A stretch of DNA of 37,666 bases from Actinomycetes bacterium. GTDB taxonomy: Bacteria; Actinomycetota; Actinomycetes; Actinomycetales; Actinomycetaceae. The translations under genes and the position numbers were made by a program. Of this stretch, positions 1-8,291 are shown piece after piece (the first letter of the stretch is position 1; the number at the start of each line of letters is the position of its first letter). The DNA is taken from assembly GCA_023387755.1 (NCBI GenBank), contig JAEWHO010000052.1:1-37666 (forward strand). Reading direction: 5' to 3'. The notes beneath the pieces were generated by a model. It did not search any database. It saw only the letters and a list, made by a program, of their open reading frames with translations, and was not told the DNA's origin.

Positions 1-1398
1 CTCCGGATCTAGCAGAACCTGCTCCGGGTCCTGGAAAGCCCACCACGTCAGCATCGACTTAGTGATGGGGCGGTTATTGCTGAAACGGTAGTTGAGGAAC
101 AACTCGCGGATACGCTCGCGATCAAACAGGAAATTCTCGAACCTCAAAGGCTGATCCTGGACGAGCCGTACCATCTCGGGATAGATGGGGGCGCGCAGAG
201 CATTCACCCCCGGACGTTCAATCGCATACCCCCAGATAAACGCCGTGATGAGTGACAAGAAGCGTTCGAAAGCGGCGTCGTCGAGATTCTCGTTCTGATC
301 GCGATGGTGGAGGTAATAAACCGAGGTGAACTGCGTCCACATCGAATTGGGGGCTTGCTGCAGGACGCACAGGCGGCGTAAAACACCTTCGGAGAAATCC
401 TCCTGGCGCACCACCCGCTCCCAAAACCGCAGCAGTGACTCCAAGTCCATCAGCGTCTCCTCAGATTTGAGGAGGGCGTAGGAGTCCTGCTCATAGAAGT
501 CGCGCAGAGCGATAGTGGACGTCTCCTGTTTACCCCGAGTGGCACGAACGTAATACATGTAGCGGGTGAACAGCTCATCCATCGGGTTACTGCGGGCACG
601 CGCAAACACCTGCTCACTGCGTTCCTCAAGGGAGCGCCAGCGGTCAACAAACTCCTGCCGACGGCCATGGTCCGAGAAGTACTTATAGAACTGGGATTTG
701 AAAATATCAGCGTCTGATAGTGGCAGGCCGCGGTCATTCAGGGTGGAGAAAATCCGCAACGCCGTCCGTTGTGACTCAGCTTCGATCGGCAAAAGGATGA
801 AATTCTGAAGCACCCGGCTCGCCAAATAGGGGGTGTACGCCGGGTAAGTGAGAACGAAATCCTCAATCTTCTTAGAGAAGAACGTGTATGCGCGCGCGTA
901 ACGGCTCTTTTGGCCAGCCTTCACCGTGCCCGTCTTCAGGATTGACAAGAATTCGTTCTTATCGTCATCCGAGGCCACCTCAGAATCGATCTTTAGCCGA
1001 TCCCGATCCGGGGCACCGAACTCGTCGGTCTTCCAGATACATTCCGCAATGCGCTCGCGGGTGCTCTTCGACTCCGGATCCTTCATATGTTCGAACTTCA
1101 CGTAGAAGGCGCGAAGCAACAGCATGAGCGTCGTCAAACGCTGCTGACCGTCAATGATCTCCAAACGGCCCTCATCATTGCGGAACGTGACGATCGGGCC
1201 GAGAAAATACTCGTCATCGGTATCGAAGGCTTTCGCGTTACCGCCGGGGATAGCGAAGTCGAAAATATCGTCCCATAAGGTTCCCAGCTGATCCTCTTCC
1301 CAAGCGTAGGGACGCTGATAATCGGGAATCAGAAAATCGGAACGCTTTCCGCGAAAAAGATCGTGGATAGTCTTTTGATCAATACTCAGCTTGGACAT
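1..1398 (-). CDS. DUF262 family protein (GmrSD/RloF-like), 5' part only
   Basis: The reverse strand reads without a stop from ATG at 1398 to the left edge, giving 466 codons, so the gene is cut by the window. The N-terminus carries IPDYQRPYAWEEDQL at about residues 23-37, and IDGQQRLTTL follows at about 80-90. These are the signature motifs of DUF262, a ParB/Srx-like nucleotide-binding fold found in GmrSD-type modification-dependent restriction enzymes and related defence proteins. The family usually ends in a DUF1524 HNH nuclease domain, which would lie beyond base 1. A GAAAGG Shine-Dalgarno sits about 8 nt before the ATG. The family assignment is firm. A role in phage defence is inferred from relatives, and no partner defence gene is visible on the right-hand side. 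Confidence 0.9.
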   Translation of the reverse strand, partial: MSKLSIDQKTIHDLFRGKRSDFLIPDYQRPYAWEEDQLGTLWDDIFDFAIPGGNAKAFDTDDEYFLGPIVTFRNDEGRLEIIDGQQRLTTLMLLLRAFYVKFEHMKDPESKSTRERIAECIWKTDEFGAPDRDRLKIDSEVASDDDKNEFLSILKTGTVKAGQKSRYARAYTFFSKKIEDFVLTYPAYTPYLASRVLQNFILLPIEAESQRTALRIFSTLNDRGLPLSDADIFKSQFYKYFSDHGRRQEFVDRWRSLEERSEQVFARARSNPMDELFTRYMYYVRATRGKQETSTIALRDFYEQDSYALLKSEETLMDLESLLRFWERVVRQEDFSEGVLRRLCVLQQAPNSMWTQFTSVYYLHHRDQNENLDDAAFERFLSLITAFIWGYAIERPGVNALRAPIYPEMVRLVQDQPLRFENFLFDRERIRELFLNYRFSNNRPITKSMLTWWAFQDPEQVLLDPE

Positions 1399-1557
1399 GG
1401 CGGGCCTTTCTGGACTTTACGCTCCCTCGACGCTATCACGTTAGACAGGCGCCAAAAGTCCCAGAAAAAGGCCAAAACGGCAGCGTACCCTAGAAAAATA
1501 GATCCGGTGCGGCATCGCGAGCGTGCCGGTAAAACACCAGTAGCCGATGGAGCCGCC

Positions 1558-2486
1558 ATGATTACCCCGCCCGAGTATCCCACCCTCTTCTTCGAAGTTG
1601 GCGAATGGTGGGACTACGCGATGCTGCTCATCGTCACCGCCGCTCTAGCCCTCACGACGTGGTGGGCGCAGCGCAGTAAGGTCGCCGTCGCCCTGGTGTT
1701 TGTGATTGCACCGGTACTGCTCACCATCTTCTGGTGGCCCTACTCCACCGAAGGCACCGCCTCGGCCGGATGGTTCCCAATCGTCAAACAGTACTCGGCC
1801 CTGGCCGGCTCCCTCAGCCTCGTAGCACTGCAATATTTCAAAAACTGCGCTACACCTACTGGTACCTGTGCATCCCGCCAGCAATCCTCGCGATCAATAT
1901 TCTGGAAGCAGCCATCCGGGATTTCCAGTGTGCCGGCATCCACGGCATCGACCCCACCCAAGGGATGGTCACGTGGGGCGGCCCCTGGAACTATATGAAC
2001 GGCATTGCGGGCATCCTCAACCTGCTCGCAATCTCCGGGTGGATCGGCATCTTCGTAGCCAATAACAAATCCCGCGCCATCATCTGGAGAGACCTCACCA
2101 TCTGGTGGATCATCGCCTATGACCTGTGGAACCACGCGTTCCTATATAACTCGCTAGCCGACTACACCTGGTACTGCACGCTCGCACTGCTGCTGGCCTG
2201 CACGATACCCGCATGCACCTGGGCAGCGCTCATCGCGAACGTGGCGCTGTTCGTCTACTGGCTCTACAAGATCATCCACCACAAGCGCAACCCCATTACC
2301 AACTGCCTCTACTTCGAAATGGCAGAGTTCCGCACCATCGCCAAAGACCACGCCGACGACGCCGACAAATACTGGATTACCGATCAAATCCCCGAAACGC
2401 CGGCAGAGCTCGGATTCGAACCGGACAGCCTGGAGCCGCCCGCGAACGCCTACCCGGTGAAGGAGAAGCGACGGCGGCGGGCCTAA
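1558..2486 (+). pseudogene. DUF5692-like integral membrane protein, frameshifted
   Basis: Two reading frames join into one recognisable protein. From ATG 1558 (GGAG about 6 nt upstream) the first frame gives an N-terminus with several membrane segments, as far as residues ALQYFK near 1842. The next frame continues with LRYTYWYLCIPPAILAINIL, NILEAAIRDFQ and GPWNYMNGIAGILN, ending at TAA 2484-2486. A run of five A at 1840-1844 sits exactly at the junction, and a sixth A would restore one 309-residue protein. The sequence resembles DUF5692 membrane proteins, whose function I do not know. The C-terminal tail is charged and probably cytoplasmic. Either the gene is truly broken or the homopolymer was miscalled, and the sequence alone cannot decide. 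Confidence 0.75.
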
Positions 2487-2502
2487 GGGGGGCAGGTTCC
2501 AG

Positions 2503-2531
2503 CCCGCCGTGGGCCGGCACGTGCCAGCGGG
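2503..2531 (+). terminator. possible terminator hairpin
   Basis: CCCGC at 2503-2507 can pair with GCGGG at 2527-2531, enclosing the perfect palindrome GGCACGTGCC (2516-2525). It lies just after the DUF5692 stop. There is no T-run, so this is a weak call. Confidence 0.3.
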
Positions 2532-2589
2532 ACGAGGGATCGAATAGGCGGGCCTAGGCGGCTCGGGCGCGCAAGCGAGCTTACGGGCT

Positions 2590-2601
2590 TACCATCGAGA
2601 T
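2590..2601 (+). promoter_or_regulatory. -10 element of a putative leaderless promoter
   Basis: TACCAT (2590-2595) ends 6 nt before ATG 2602. This spacing would place the transcript start at or next to the start codon. There is no convincing -35 box and no Shine-Dalgarno. Confidence 0.45.
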
Positions 2602-2940
2602 ATGGCGAAAATGAGTGAAGCAGAAAAAATGCAGCAAATGCATGCGTGGCTTGACGACGTGTGCGCCCGACTCGACGTAGACCGGACAACCGTCAACGAC
2701 GTCACCCCAGATATGCTCGACCTGATCCGCCAGGTCGCCCACGGACCCTCCCGCCCCGGCGCACCCATGACCGCTTTCCTCGTCGGGTTAGCGGCCGGAA
2801 CGACCTTTGGACAAGCGGAAGTGAACGCCACCGGTGAAGGAGGCGCGGCCGAGCCTCCCCAGGTACTTGCCGATCTGGTGCGCGCCAATATCACAGACGT
2901 GAAGGAACTCATCGGCCCGGACCCGGACGGCGAACGGTAG
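2602..2940 (+). CDS. DUF6457 domain protein (molybdenum-cofactor-associated small protein)
   Basis: A 112-residue soluble protein. The N-terminal half forms a short helical segment (MHAWLDDVCARLDVD, then LDLIRQVAHGPSRPGAPMTAFLVGLAAG). This is the pattern of DUF6457, a domain found alone or fused to MobA-type molybdopterin-guanine dinucleotide enzymes in actinobacteria. The C-terminal third is acidic and less typical. The gene lies about 1 kb upstream of dmsABC, which encodes a molybdoenzyme, so a link to cofactor insertion or supply is a reasonable inference and not shown. ATG 2602 is preferred over ATG 2611 because a TANNNT hexamer lies exactly 6 nt upstream of it. The biochemical role of the domain is unknown to me. 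Confidence 0.7.
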   Translation: MAKMSEAEKMQQMHAWLDDVCARLDVDRTTVNDVTPDMLDLIRQVAHGPSRPGAPMTAFLVGLAAGTTFGQAEVNATGEGGAAEPPQVLADLVRANITDVKELIGPDPDGER

Positions 2941-2950
2941 CGCCTCCACC

Positions 2951-3745
2951 GTGCAGAACCTGCGAATCACCCTCACCGAGGAAGCAACCAGCCTTAAGGC
3001 CGTCCACCCGGGTGTCTTCACAGCGCAGCCGTGCCCGGCTCCGGACGGTGAAGGCATACTCGTCCGCCTGAAATACCTGGGCCTGAATGCAGGGATGCGG
3101 TCACGGATTGGCAGGTAACGCGATGGGGAAGGGACTATCCATCCCGACGCCGACCCCCTCCTCTTTGCCACCATCCTGGGGCACACCGGACTTACGGCAT
3201 GGACGAGCCTGCAACTCGCCGAGCTGAACGAACGCGACCATATCGTTATCAGCGCTGCCGCAGGGGGAGTCGGGATTGTCGCCGTCCAATTTGCCCTTGC
3301 GATGGGCGCGCAGGTAACCGGGATTGCCTCCGGCGCGCGATGCGCCGCCGTCAAGGAATTGGGGGCGCAATGCCTCGACCGGGAAGAAGCCATGCGCTGG
3401 CCCCAGTTCACGGTCTTTCACGACGCCATCGGGGGCGAGCTTTTAGAAACCGCGATTGACCAGATCAGCCCGGGCGGACGCATCATGATCTGTGGGACCC
3501 TGGATGGAGCACCTCCCGCAAACTACACACGGATGATCCATAAAGACCTCACGCTGCGTGGGTTTACCGTGATGAACCACCTCGAGCAGTGCGAGAAATT
3601 TTGGGAGCAAGGCCTGCGGTGGATCGACGACGGCGTGGTGCGCCCGGTCTACCACAGCGTGCGCGGCCTAGAAAACGCCGGTCGCGCTTTCAGCAGCATG
3701 GATAATGCTACTGGCGCGGGACGCCAAATCGTCGAATGTGGCTAA
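2951..3745 (+). pseudogene. decayed NADP-dependent zinc-free MDR oxidoreductase
   Basis: GTG 2951 starts an N-terminus typical of zinc-free medium-chain dehydrogenases, with GILVRLKYLGLNAGMRSRIG matching the usual LVRxLYLSLDPxMRGR stretch. A TAA follows in frame at 3116-3118. The same frame then resumes with LFATILGHTGLTAWTSL and the nucleotide-binding loop SAAAGGVGIVAVQFA. It ends with GGRIMICGTLDG, a YTRMIHKDLTLRGF segment and a normal C-terminus at 3745. Relatives have roughly 70 more residues between the two blocks, so this copy has lost an internal segment and also carries the stop. A smaller loss seems to precede GGELLE. Family members reduce enals or act like curcumin reductase. This copy is very unlikely to work, although the 3' part could still be translated from an internal start. 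Confidence 0.8.
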
Positions 3746-3790
3746 AGGCAACGTCGTTCTCAGCGCCGAATAGCCCAGGAACACGGGCGC

Positions 3791-3826
3791 GAATTATGCG
3801 CACGAATTATGCGCACGAATTGTTGC
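3791..3826. repeat. 13-bp tandem repeat upstream of dmsA
   Basis: GAATTATGCGCAC occurs twice head to tail (3791-3803 and 3804-3816), followed by a partial third copy, GAATTGTTGC (3817-3826). The array lies about 45-70 bp upstream of the best -10 hexamer for dmsA, a position where activator sites are often found. Confidence 0.7.
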
Positions 3827-3860
3827 AAAAACCTTTAACTGAGACGTGGGACTAGTGTCC

Positions 3861-3866
3861 TATAAA
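3861..3866 (+). promoter_or_regulatory. probable dmsA -10 element
   Basis: TATAAA at 3861-3866 is the best -10 match in the 194-bp gap before dmsA. No good -35 hexamer lies 16-18 bp upstream, as expected for a promoter that needs an activator. Transcription would start near 3873, giving a leader of about 67 nt. Confidence 0.45.
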
Positions 3867-3874
3867 TTGGATGT

Positions 3875-3938
3875 GCGTCTCCTGAAAACTGGAGAAAGAA
3901 GACGAAGTAAACGTATAAAACGCCCATATTGGAGACGC
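3875..3938 (+). promoter_or_regulatory. dmsA 5' leader able to pair with its own Shine-Dalgarno
   Basis: GCGTCTCC at 3875-3882 is the exact reverse complement of GGAGACGC at 3931-3938, which contains the dmsA Shine-Dalgarno. The same upstream arm can instead pair locally, TCTCC (3878-3882) with GGAGA (3891-3895). The two pairings exclude each other, which could let the leader control translation. Confidence 0.4.
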
Positions 3939-3939
3939 C

Positions 3940-6570
3940 ATGACGAAACAGCCAACGCCATCAGTTGAGGCCACTGTCGTCCCCGCCGATGAGGTATCGG
4001 CACAGGGCCTTACAGGCCAGCCAGGCACGGGGAGTCCGGCGCGACACACCGCGACCCGGCGCAGCGTCCTGGCCTGGTCGAGCGCACTCGGTGCGACCGC
4101 CACCCTAATGTCGATTGGGGGCTGCTCCAATGACGACGACGCCTTCCCCTACGACCACAGGGACCACGAATACGTACCGCTCCCAGACGATGCCAAGACG
4201 GTGTGGTCCGCATGCGTAGTTAACTGCGGTTCCCGTTGCCCCCTGCGGCTCGTGGTACAAGATGGGCAAGTACGGCGCGTTCTGCCAGACAACACTGGCG
4301 ACGACTCCCTGTTAGGCCGGCAGATCCGCGCTTGCCCCCGCGGACGTAACATGCGCCAGCGTATCTACAACCCCGATCGCATTAAGGCACCCCTGCGGCG
4401 TATCAAAGGTACGAAACGCTCCGAAGGTAAATTCGAGGAAATTAGCTGGGAAGAAGCCCTCGACACCGTAGCTGAAAAGCTGCGTTACACCATTGACACC
4501 TACGGCAACGAAGCCATCTATAAGAACTATGGGTCCGGCGTGTGGAATGCCCACCTTGGGTACTCCGGTGGATGGCATCGCCTATTCAACCTGCTAGGAG
4601 GGTCGCTAGGCTACTACGGAAACTACTCCTACCTACAAATCTCGCAATGCACCAAATACCACTACGGAAGCCCAGACGAGCAAATCTCCAACTCCTTTGA
4701 AGACTCCATCGAAAACTCCAAACTGCTAGTGCTATGGGGGAATAACCCACAGGAAACCCGGATGAGCGGCGGAGGGCTCACCTTCGTATCCAACTACGCT
4801 CGCAAAGCTGGCTTACGCATAATCGTCATCGACCCCCGCTACTCCGACTCAGCCGCAGTGCTCGCCGACCAGTGGATCGCACCCCGCCCCGGCACCGATG
4901 CGGCGCTAGTAGCCGGGATCGCCCACGTACTGATTAAAGAGAATCTGGTCGATCAGGCCTTCTTAGACCGCTACTGCGTTGGCTTCGACGAAGAGCATAT
5001 GCCCGAGGGCGTCCCCGCTAACAACTCCTACAAGTCGTACATTCTGGGGTTGGGCGAAGACGGCGTCGAAAAAACCCCGGCTTGGGCAGCCGATATCACC
5101 GGCGTCAACGAACGCACCATCGTGGAATTCGCCCGCGAACTCGGAACCACAAAACCCGTCAACATCACCCAAGGGTGGGGCCCGCAACGGCACGCCAACG
5201 GCGAAAACCAAGCCCGCGCCATCTACACCCTCGCCGCACTGACCGGCAACGTCGGAATCCCCGGAGGCGGCACCGGTGGCCGAGAAGGCTACTACTGGCC
5301 CGTCACCGAATGGTTCCCTGACGGAGAAAACCCAGTCGAAACCAAGATCTCCTGCTACTCCTGGGTAGACGCGATCGACCATCCCGAAGATATGACCGCT
5401 ACCAAAGACGGCGTACGTGGGCGAGACAGGCTGAAGACCGGCATCAAGTTCCTCCTCAACTACGGCTCCAATATGTCCGGCTCCCAGCACGGAGACATCA
5501 ATCGCACCCGGCAAGTGCTCGACGATGAAAGCAAATGCGAGTTTATCGTCACCGTCGATAACCAGTTCACCGCAACAGCACAGATGAGCGACATCATCCT
5601 GCCGGACTGCACCACCTCCGAACGGTGGGACCTGGTCCCCAGCGAATACACCGGCGACATGGCCTACCTGATCATGTGCGAAAAGGCCATCGAACCAATC
5701 TTTAACTCTCGCCCCGCATACGACATGTGCACCGAGCTAGCTAAACGGCTCGGGGTAGAAAAAGAATTCACCGAAGGCCGCGACCTGGAAGGGTGGGCCC
5801 GGCATATGCAAGAAGAAACAGTAGCGGCCCATCCAGAATTCCCCAGCTTCGACGAACTACGCGAACAAGGTGTATATCGTTACACCAACCCCGACGGACT
5901 GACCGTCGCGCTCAAAGAATTCCGGCAAGACCCCGACGCTAACCCACTCGAAACACCCAGCGGCAAGATCGAGATATTCTCCAAGCAACTGTGGGACCTC
6001 GCCAAAGAATGGGAATTCCCCAACCCGCTGCCGGGAGACAAAATCACGGCCCTACCCGAACACGTGGACACCTGGGAAGGGGCGTTGGAAGCACGAACTA
6101 ACACGAAGTACCCGCTGCAGTGTATCGGCCACCACTTCAAAGGACGGACCCACTCCACCTACGGCAATCTTGCCCTCAACCGGGAAGCCCACCATCAGCG
6201 CGTCTGGATCAATCCCGTCGACGCGGCAGAGCGAGGCATCGAAAATCACGACGTCGTACGCATCTTTAACGACCGCGGCACAATCCAAATACCAGCCATG
6301 GTTACTCCCCGCATCATGCCGGGCGTCATCTCAGTACCCCAAGGCGCATGGTTGAACCTTGACGAAGAAGGGATCGACCACGGAGGTGCCGTGAACATGC
6401 TCACGAGTCAACACAAAACCCCCATCGCCAAAGGCAACGGACAACACACCGTGTTGGCACAAGTGAAGTTAGCGCCCGGAAAACCCGACTATCCCCAGCC
6501 AGACCGGCACGAGAACCTCCACGAAGCCCCCGTGAAATACACCGGCGACTACTCACACACTGGAAAGTAG
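3940..6570 (+). CDS. dmsA: Tat-exported DMSO reductase-family molybdopterin catalytic subunit
   Basis: This 876-residue protein is the catalytic subunit of a respiratory S- or N-oxide reductase. It binds bis-molybdopterin guanine dinucleotide and one 4Fe-4S cluster. A twin-arginine signal is visible (TRRSVLAW, arginines 40-41), with a hydrophobic stretch and then IGGC, so Cys62 may be lipidated. The cluster motif is Cys92-x3-Cys96-x3-Cys100 with Cys132. YYGNYS ends in Ser230, which aligns by eye with the molybdenum-ligand serine of DmsA. The central and C-terminal cofactor-binding regions appear intact, and the length fits the family. The start is supported by GGAG six nt upstream. dmsB follows after 9 bp. 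The physiological substrate (DMSO, TMAO, methionine sulfoxide or another oxide) cannot be read from the sequence. Confidence 0.93.
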   Translation: MTKQPTPSVEATVVPADEVSAQGLTGQPGTGSPARHTATRRSVLAWSSALGATATLMSIGGCSNDDDAFPYDHRDHEYVPLPDDAKTVWSACVVNCGSRCPLRLVVQDGQVRRVLPDNTGDDSLLGRQIRACPRGRNMRQRIYNPDRIKAPLRRIKGTKRSEGKFEEISWEEALDTVAEKLRYTIDTYGNEAIYKNYGSGVWNAHLGYSGGWHRLFNLLGGSLGYYGNYSYLQISQCTKYHYGSPDEQISNSFEDSIENSKLLVLWGNNPQETRMSGGGLTFVSNYARKAGLRIIVIDPRYSDSAAVLADQWIAPRPGTDAALVAGIAHVLIKENLVDQAFLDRYCVGFDEEHMPEGVPANNSYKSYILGLGEDGVEKTPAWAADITGVNERTIVEFARELGTTKPVNITQGWGPQRHANGENQARAIYTLAALTGNVGIPGGGTGGREGYYWPVTEWFPDGENPVETKISCYSWVDAIDHPEDMTATKDGVRGRDRLKTGIKFLLNYGSNMSGSQHGDINRTRQVLDDESKCEFIVTVDNQFTATAQMSDIILPDCTTSERWDLVPSEYTGDMAYLIMCEKAIEPIFNSRPAYDMCTELAKRLGVEKEFTEGRDLEGWARHMQEETVAAHPEFPSFDELREQGVYRYTNPDGLTVALKEFRQDPDANPLETPSGKIEIFSKQLWDLAKEWEFPNPLPGDKITALPEHVDTWEGALEARTNTKYPLQCIGHHFKGRTHSTYGNLALNREAHHQRVWINPVDAAERGIENHDVVRIFNDRGTIQIPAMVTPRIMPGVISVPQGAWLNLDEEGIDHGGAVNMLTSQHKTPIAKGNGQHTVLAQVKLAPGKPDYPQPDRHENLHEAPVKYTGDYSHTGK

Positions 6571-6579
6571 GAGCAGATC

Positions 6580-7197
6580 ATGGCAGAAAAACTCGGATTC
6601 TACTTCGACCAGACCGTCTGCAATGGCTGTAAAGCCTGCCAGATCGCCTGCAAAGACAAACATGATCTACCCGTGGGAGTGACCTGGCGGCGCGTCGTTG
6701 AATACACCGGGGGCACCTGGCAAAAAGACGGAAATAGCGTTACCCCAAACGTGTTCTCCTACTACACGTCAATCTCCTGCAACCACTGCGAAGATCCCAT
6801 TTGTGTGAAAGTTTGCCCGACGACGGCAATGCACCAAAATGAGGACGGGACCGTGTCAGTAGACCCCCACAAATGCGTGGGATGCCGATACTGCGAATGG
6901 GCCTGCCCCTACTCTGCCCCCCAATACAACCCCGAACTGGGACACATGACTAAATGCGACCTATGCGCTGATTACCGGGCCGAAGGTCAAGACCCCGCAT
7001 GCGTCGCCGCTTGCCCCGCGCGTGCCCTCGATTGGGGGCCCATCGATGAGCTACGCGCCAAATACGGAAACACCGACAATATCGAACCGCTCCCCGACCC
7101 GAGTATCACCCGTCCACACCTGGTCATTACCCCTCACCGCCACGCACAACCCAGCGGCACGGGAACAGGGGAAATCAAGAACCCGCGGGAGATCTAG
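6580..7197 (+). CDS. dmsB: DMSO reductase iron-sulfur electron-transfer subunit
   Basis: A 205-residue ferredoxin-like subunit, the same length as E. coli DmsB, that passes electrons from the membrane anchor to the catalytic subunit. Four cysteine groups are visible: CNGCKACQIAC near residues 15-25, CNHCEDPICVKVCP near 68-81, CVGCRYCEWACP near 100-111, and CDLC plus CVAACP near 127-148. Together they can hold four 4Fe-4S clusters. There is no signal peptide, as expected for a subunit carried across the membrane with its Tat-exported partner. A Shine-Dalgarno (GGAG) overlaps the gap after dmsA, and dmsC starts 2 bp after the stop, so the three genes form one operon. Confidence 0.95.
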   Translation: MAEKLGFYFDQTVCNGCKACQIACKDKHDLPVGVTWRRVVEYTGGTWQKDGNSVTPNVFSYYTSISCNHCEDPICVKVCPTTAMHQNEDGTVSVDPHKCVGCRYCEWACPYSAPQYNPELGHMTKCDLCADYRAEGQDPACVAACPARALDWGPIDELRAKYGNTDNIEPLPDPSITRPHLVITPHRHAQPSGTGTGEIKNPREI

Positions 7198-7199
7198 CC

Positions 7200-8291
7200 A
7201 TGAACGTACACGAATTACCGCTCATCGCTTTTACCATCCTGGCTCAAATGTGCGTAGGAGCATTCGTGGTCCTCGGAATCATCCAGCTAATAGGGCCGCG
7301 CCTGTTCACCAACGACGTCGCAGACGAACACGCCCACGGACATCCATCGCCTAGGCCCGGCGACAGCACTCGCCCCCAGGGCGGCCAGGCATGCGACCAG
7401 GACGCTACCGAGGGCGCCCGGGTGAACGCGCAACCGGGCCCGATCGCCCGGCTGTTGGAACGTTTCCACCTCAATCGAGCCCCCGCGGAAACCGCTGTTG
7501 ACCGGCTGACAGACCCCGTACTCTTCGCCATCGGGCCAGTACTAGTGTTAGGGCTACTCGGGTCCATGCTGCATCTCGGTAACCCGTTCAACGCGCTCAA
7601 TACCTTCCGCCACCTAGGCTCATCGTGGCTCTCCCGGGAAATCCTCGGCGGATGCGCCTTTGCTGGCCTAGGATTCGTATTCGCCGTGAGCCAATGGTTC
7701 AAATGGGGAAGCAGCGCCCTCAGGAGAATCTTGGCGCTCGCCACCGCCGTCGTCGGACTCATCTTGGTGTGGGTGATGGCAATGGTTTACGCCTCCCTGC
7801 CCACAGTGCCAGCCTGGCATCTATGGACCACCCCAGCAACCTTCTACGTCACCACCTTCCTCCTGGGATGTTTGGCGGTGGGCGCAGCGCTCATGACCGT
7901 GACCATGTGGGAACGAAAGCACGGTGTCGACATCAGTGCCGGAACAGGCAGCGCCCTCACTCGGATTCTGCAGGCTATCGCTGTCGCCGCGGCCGGGCTC
8001 GCAATCGTGCAGGTGGTGCTGCTGGTACTGCAACTGACCACGATGGCGGCAGACCCGAGTATGCCACGGGAAAGTTCGCAAGCCCTATTCACCACCTTCT
8101 TCCTCATGCGTCTTATCCTGCTCATTGTGGGAGCCTGTCTACTTGGATTCTTCCTATTCCAAGCAGTATCCCAACGGCGATCCTGGACGATGATTGCGTC
8201 GGTAGCGACCCTGGCGTTCGTGATCGTACTCGCCAGTGAGGTGATGGGGCGCTCGCTGTTCTACGACACCATGGTGCGTATCGGCATGTAG
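7200..8291 (+). CDS. dmsC: DMSO reductase membrane anchor subunit
   Basis: A 363-residue polytopic membrane protein that oxidises quinol and anchors the DmsAB dimer. About eight hydrophobic segments are visible, starting at residues 7-32. Family hallmarks include LHLGNPFNALNTFRHLGSSW followed directly by LSREILGG, a WTTPATFYVTTFLLG segment and a C-terminal EVMGRSLFYDTMVRIGM. Between the first and second membrane segments lies a hydrophilic, low-complexity stretch (about residues 38-78, rich in H, P, G, Q and D) longer than usual for DmsC. A GGGAG Shine-Dalgarno lies 8 nt upstream of the ATG. The stop codon directly touches the stop of the opposing ferredoxin-like gene, leaving no room for a terminator. 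Confidence 0.9.
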   Translation: MNVHELPLIAFTILAQMCVGAFVVLGIIQLIGPRLFTNDVADEHAHGHPSPRPGDSTRPQGGQACDQDATEGARVNAQPGPIARLLERFHLNRAPAETAVDRLTDPVLFAIGPVLVLGLLGSMLHLGNPFNALNTFRHLGSSWLSREILGGCAFAGLGFVFAVSQWFKWGSSALRRILALATAVVGLILVWVMAMVYASLPTVPAWHLWTTPATFYVTTFLLGCLAVGAALMTVTMWERKHGVDISAGTGSALTRILQAIAVAAAGLAIVQVVLLVLQLTTMAADPSMPRESSQALFTTFFLMRLILLIVGACLLGFFLFQAVSQRRSWTMIASVATLAFVIVLASEVMGRSLFYDTMVRIGM

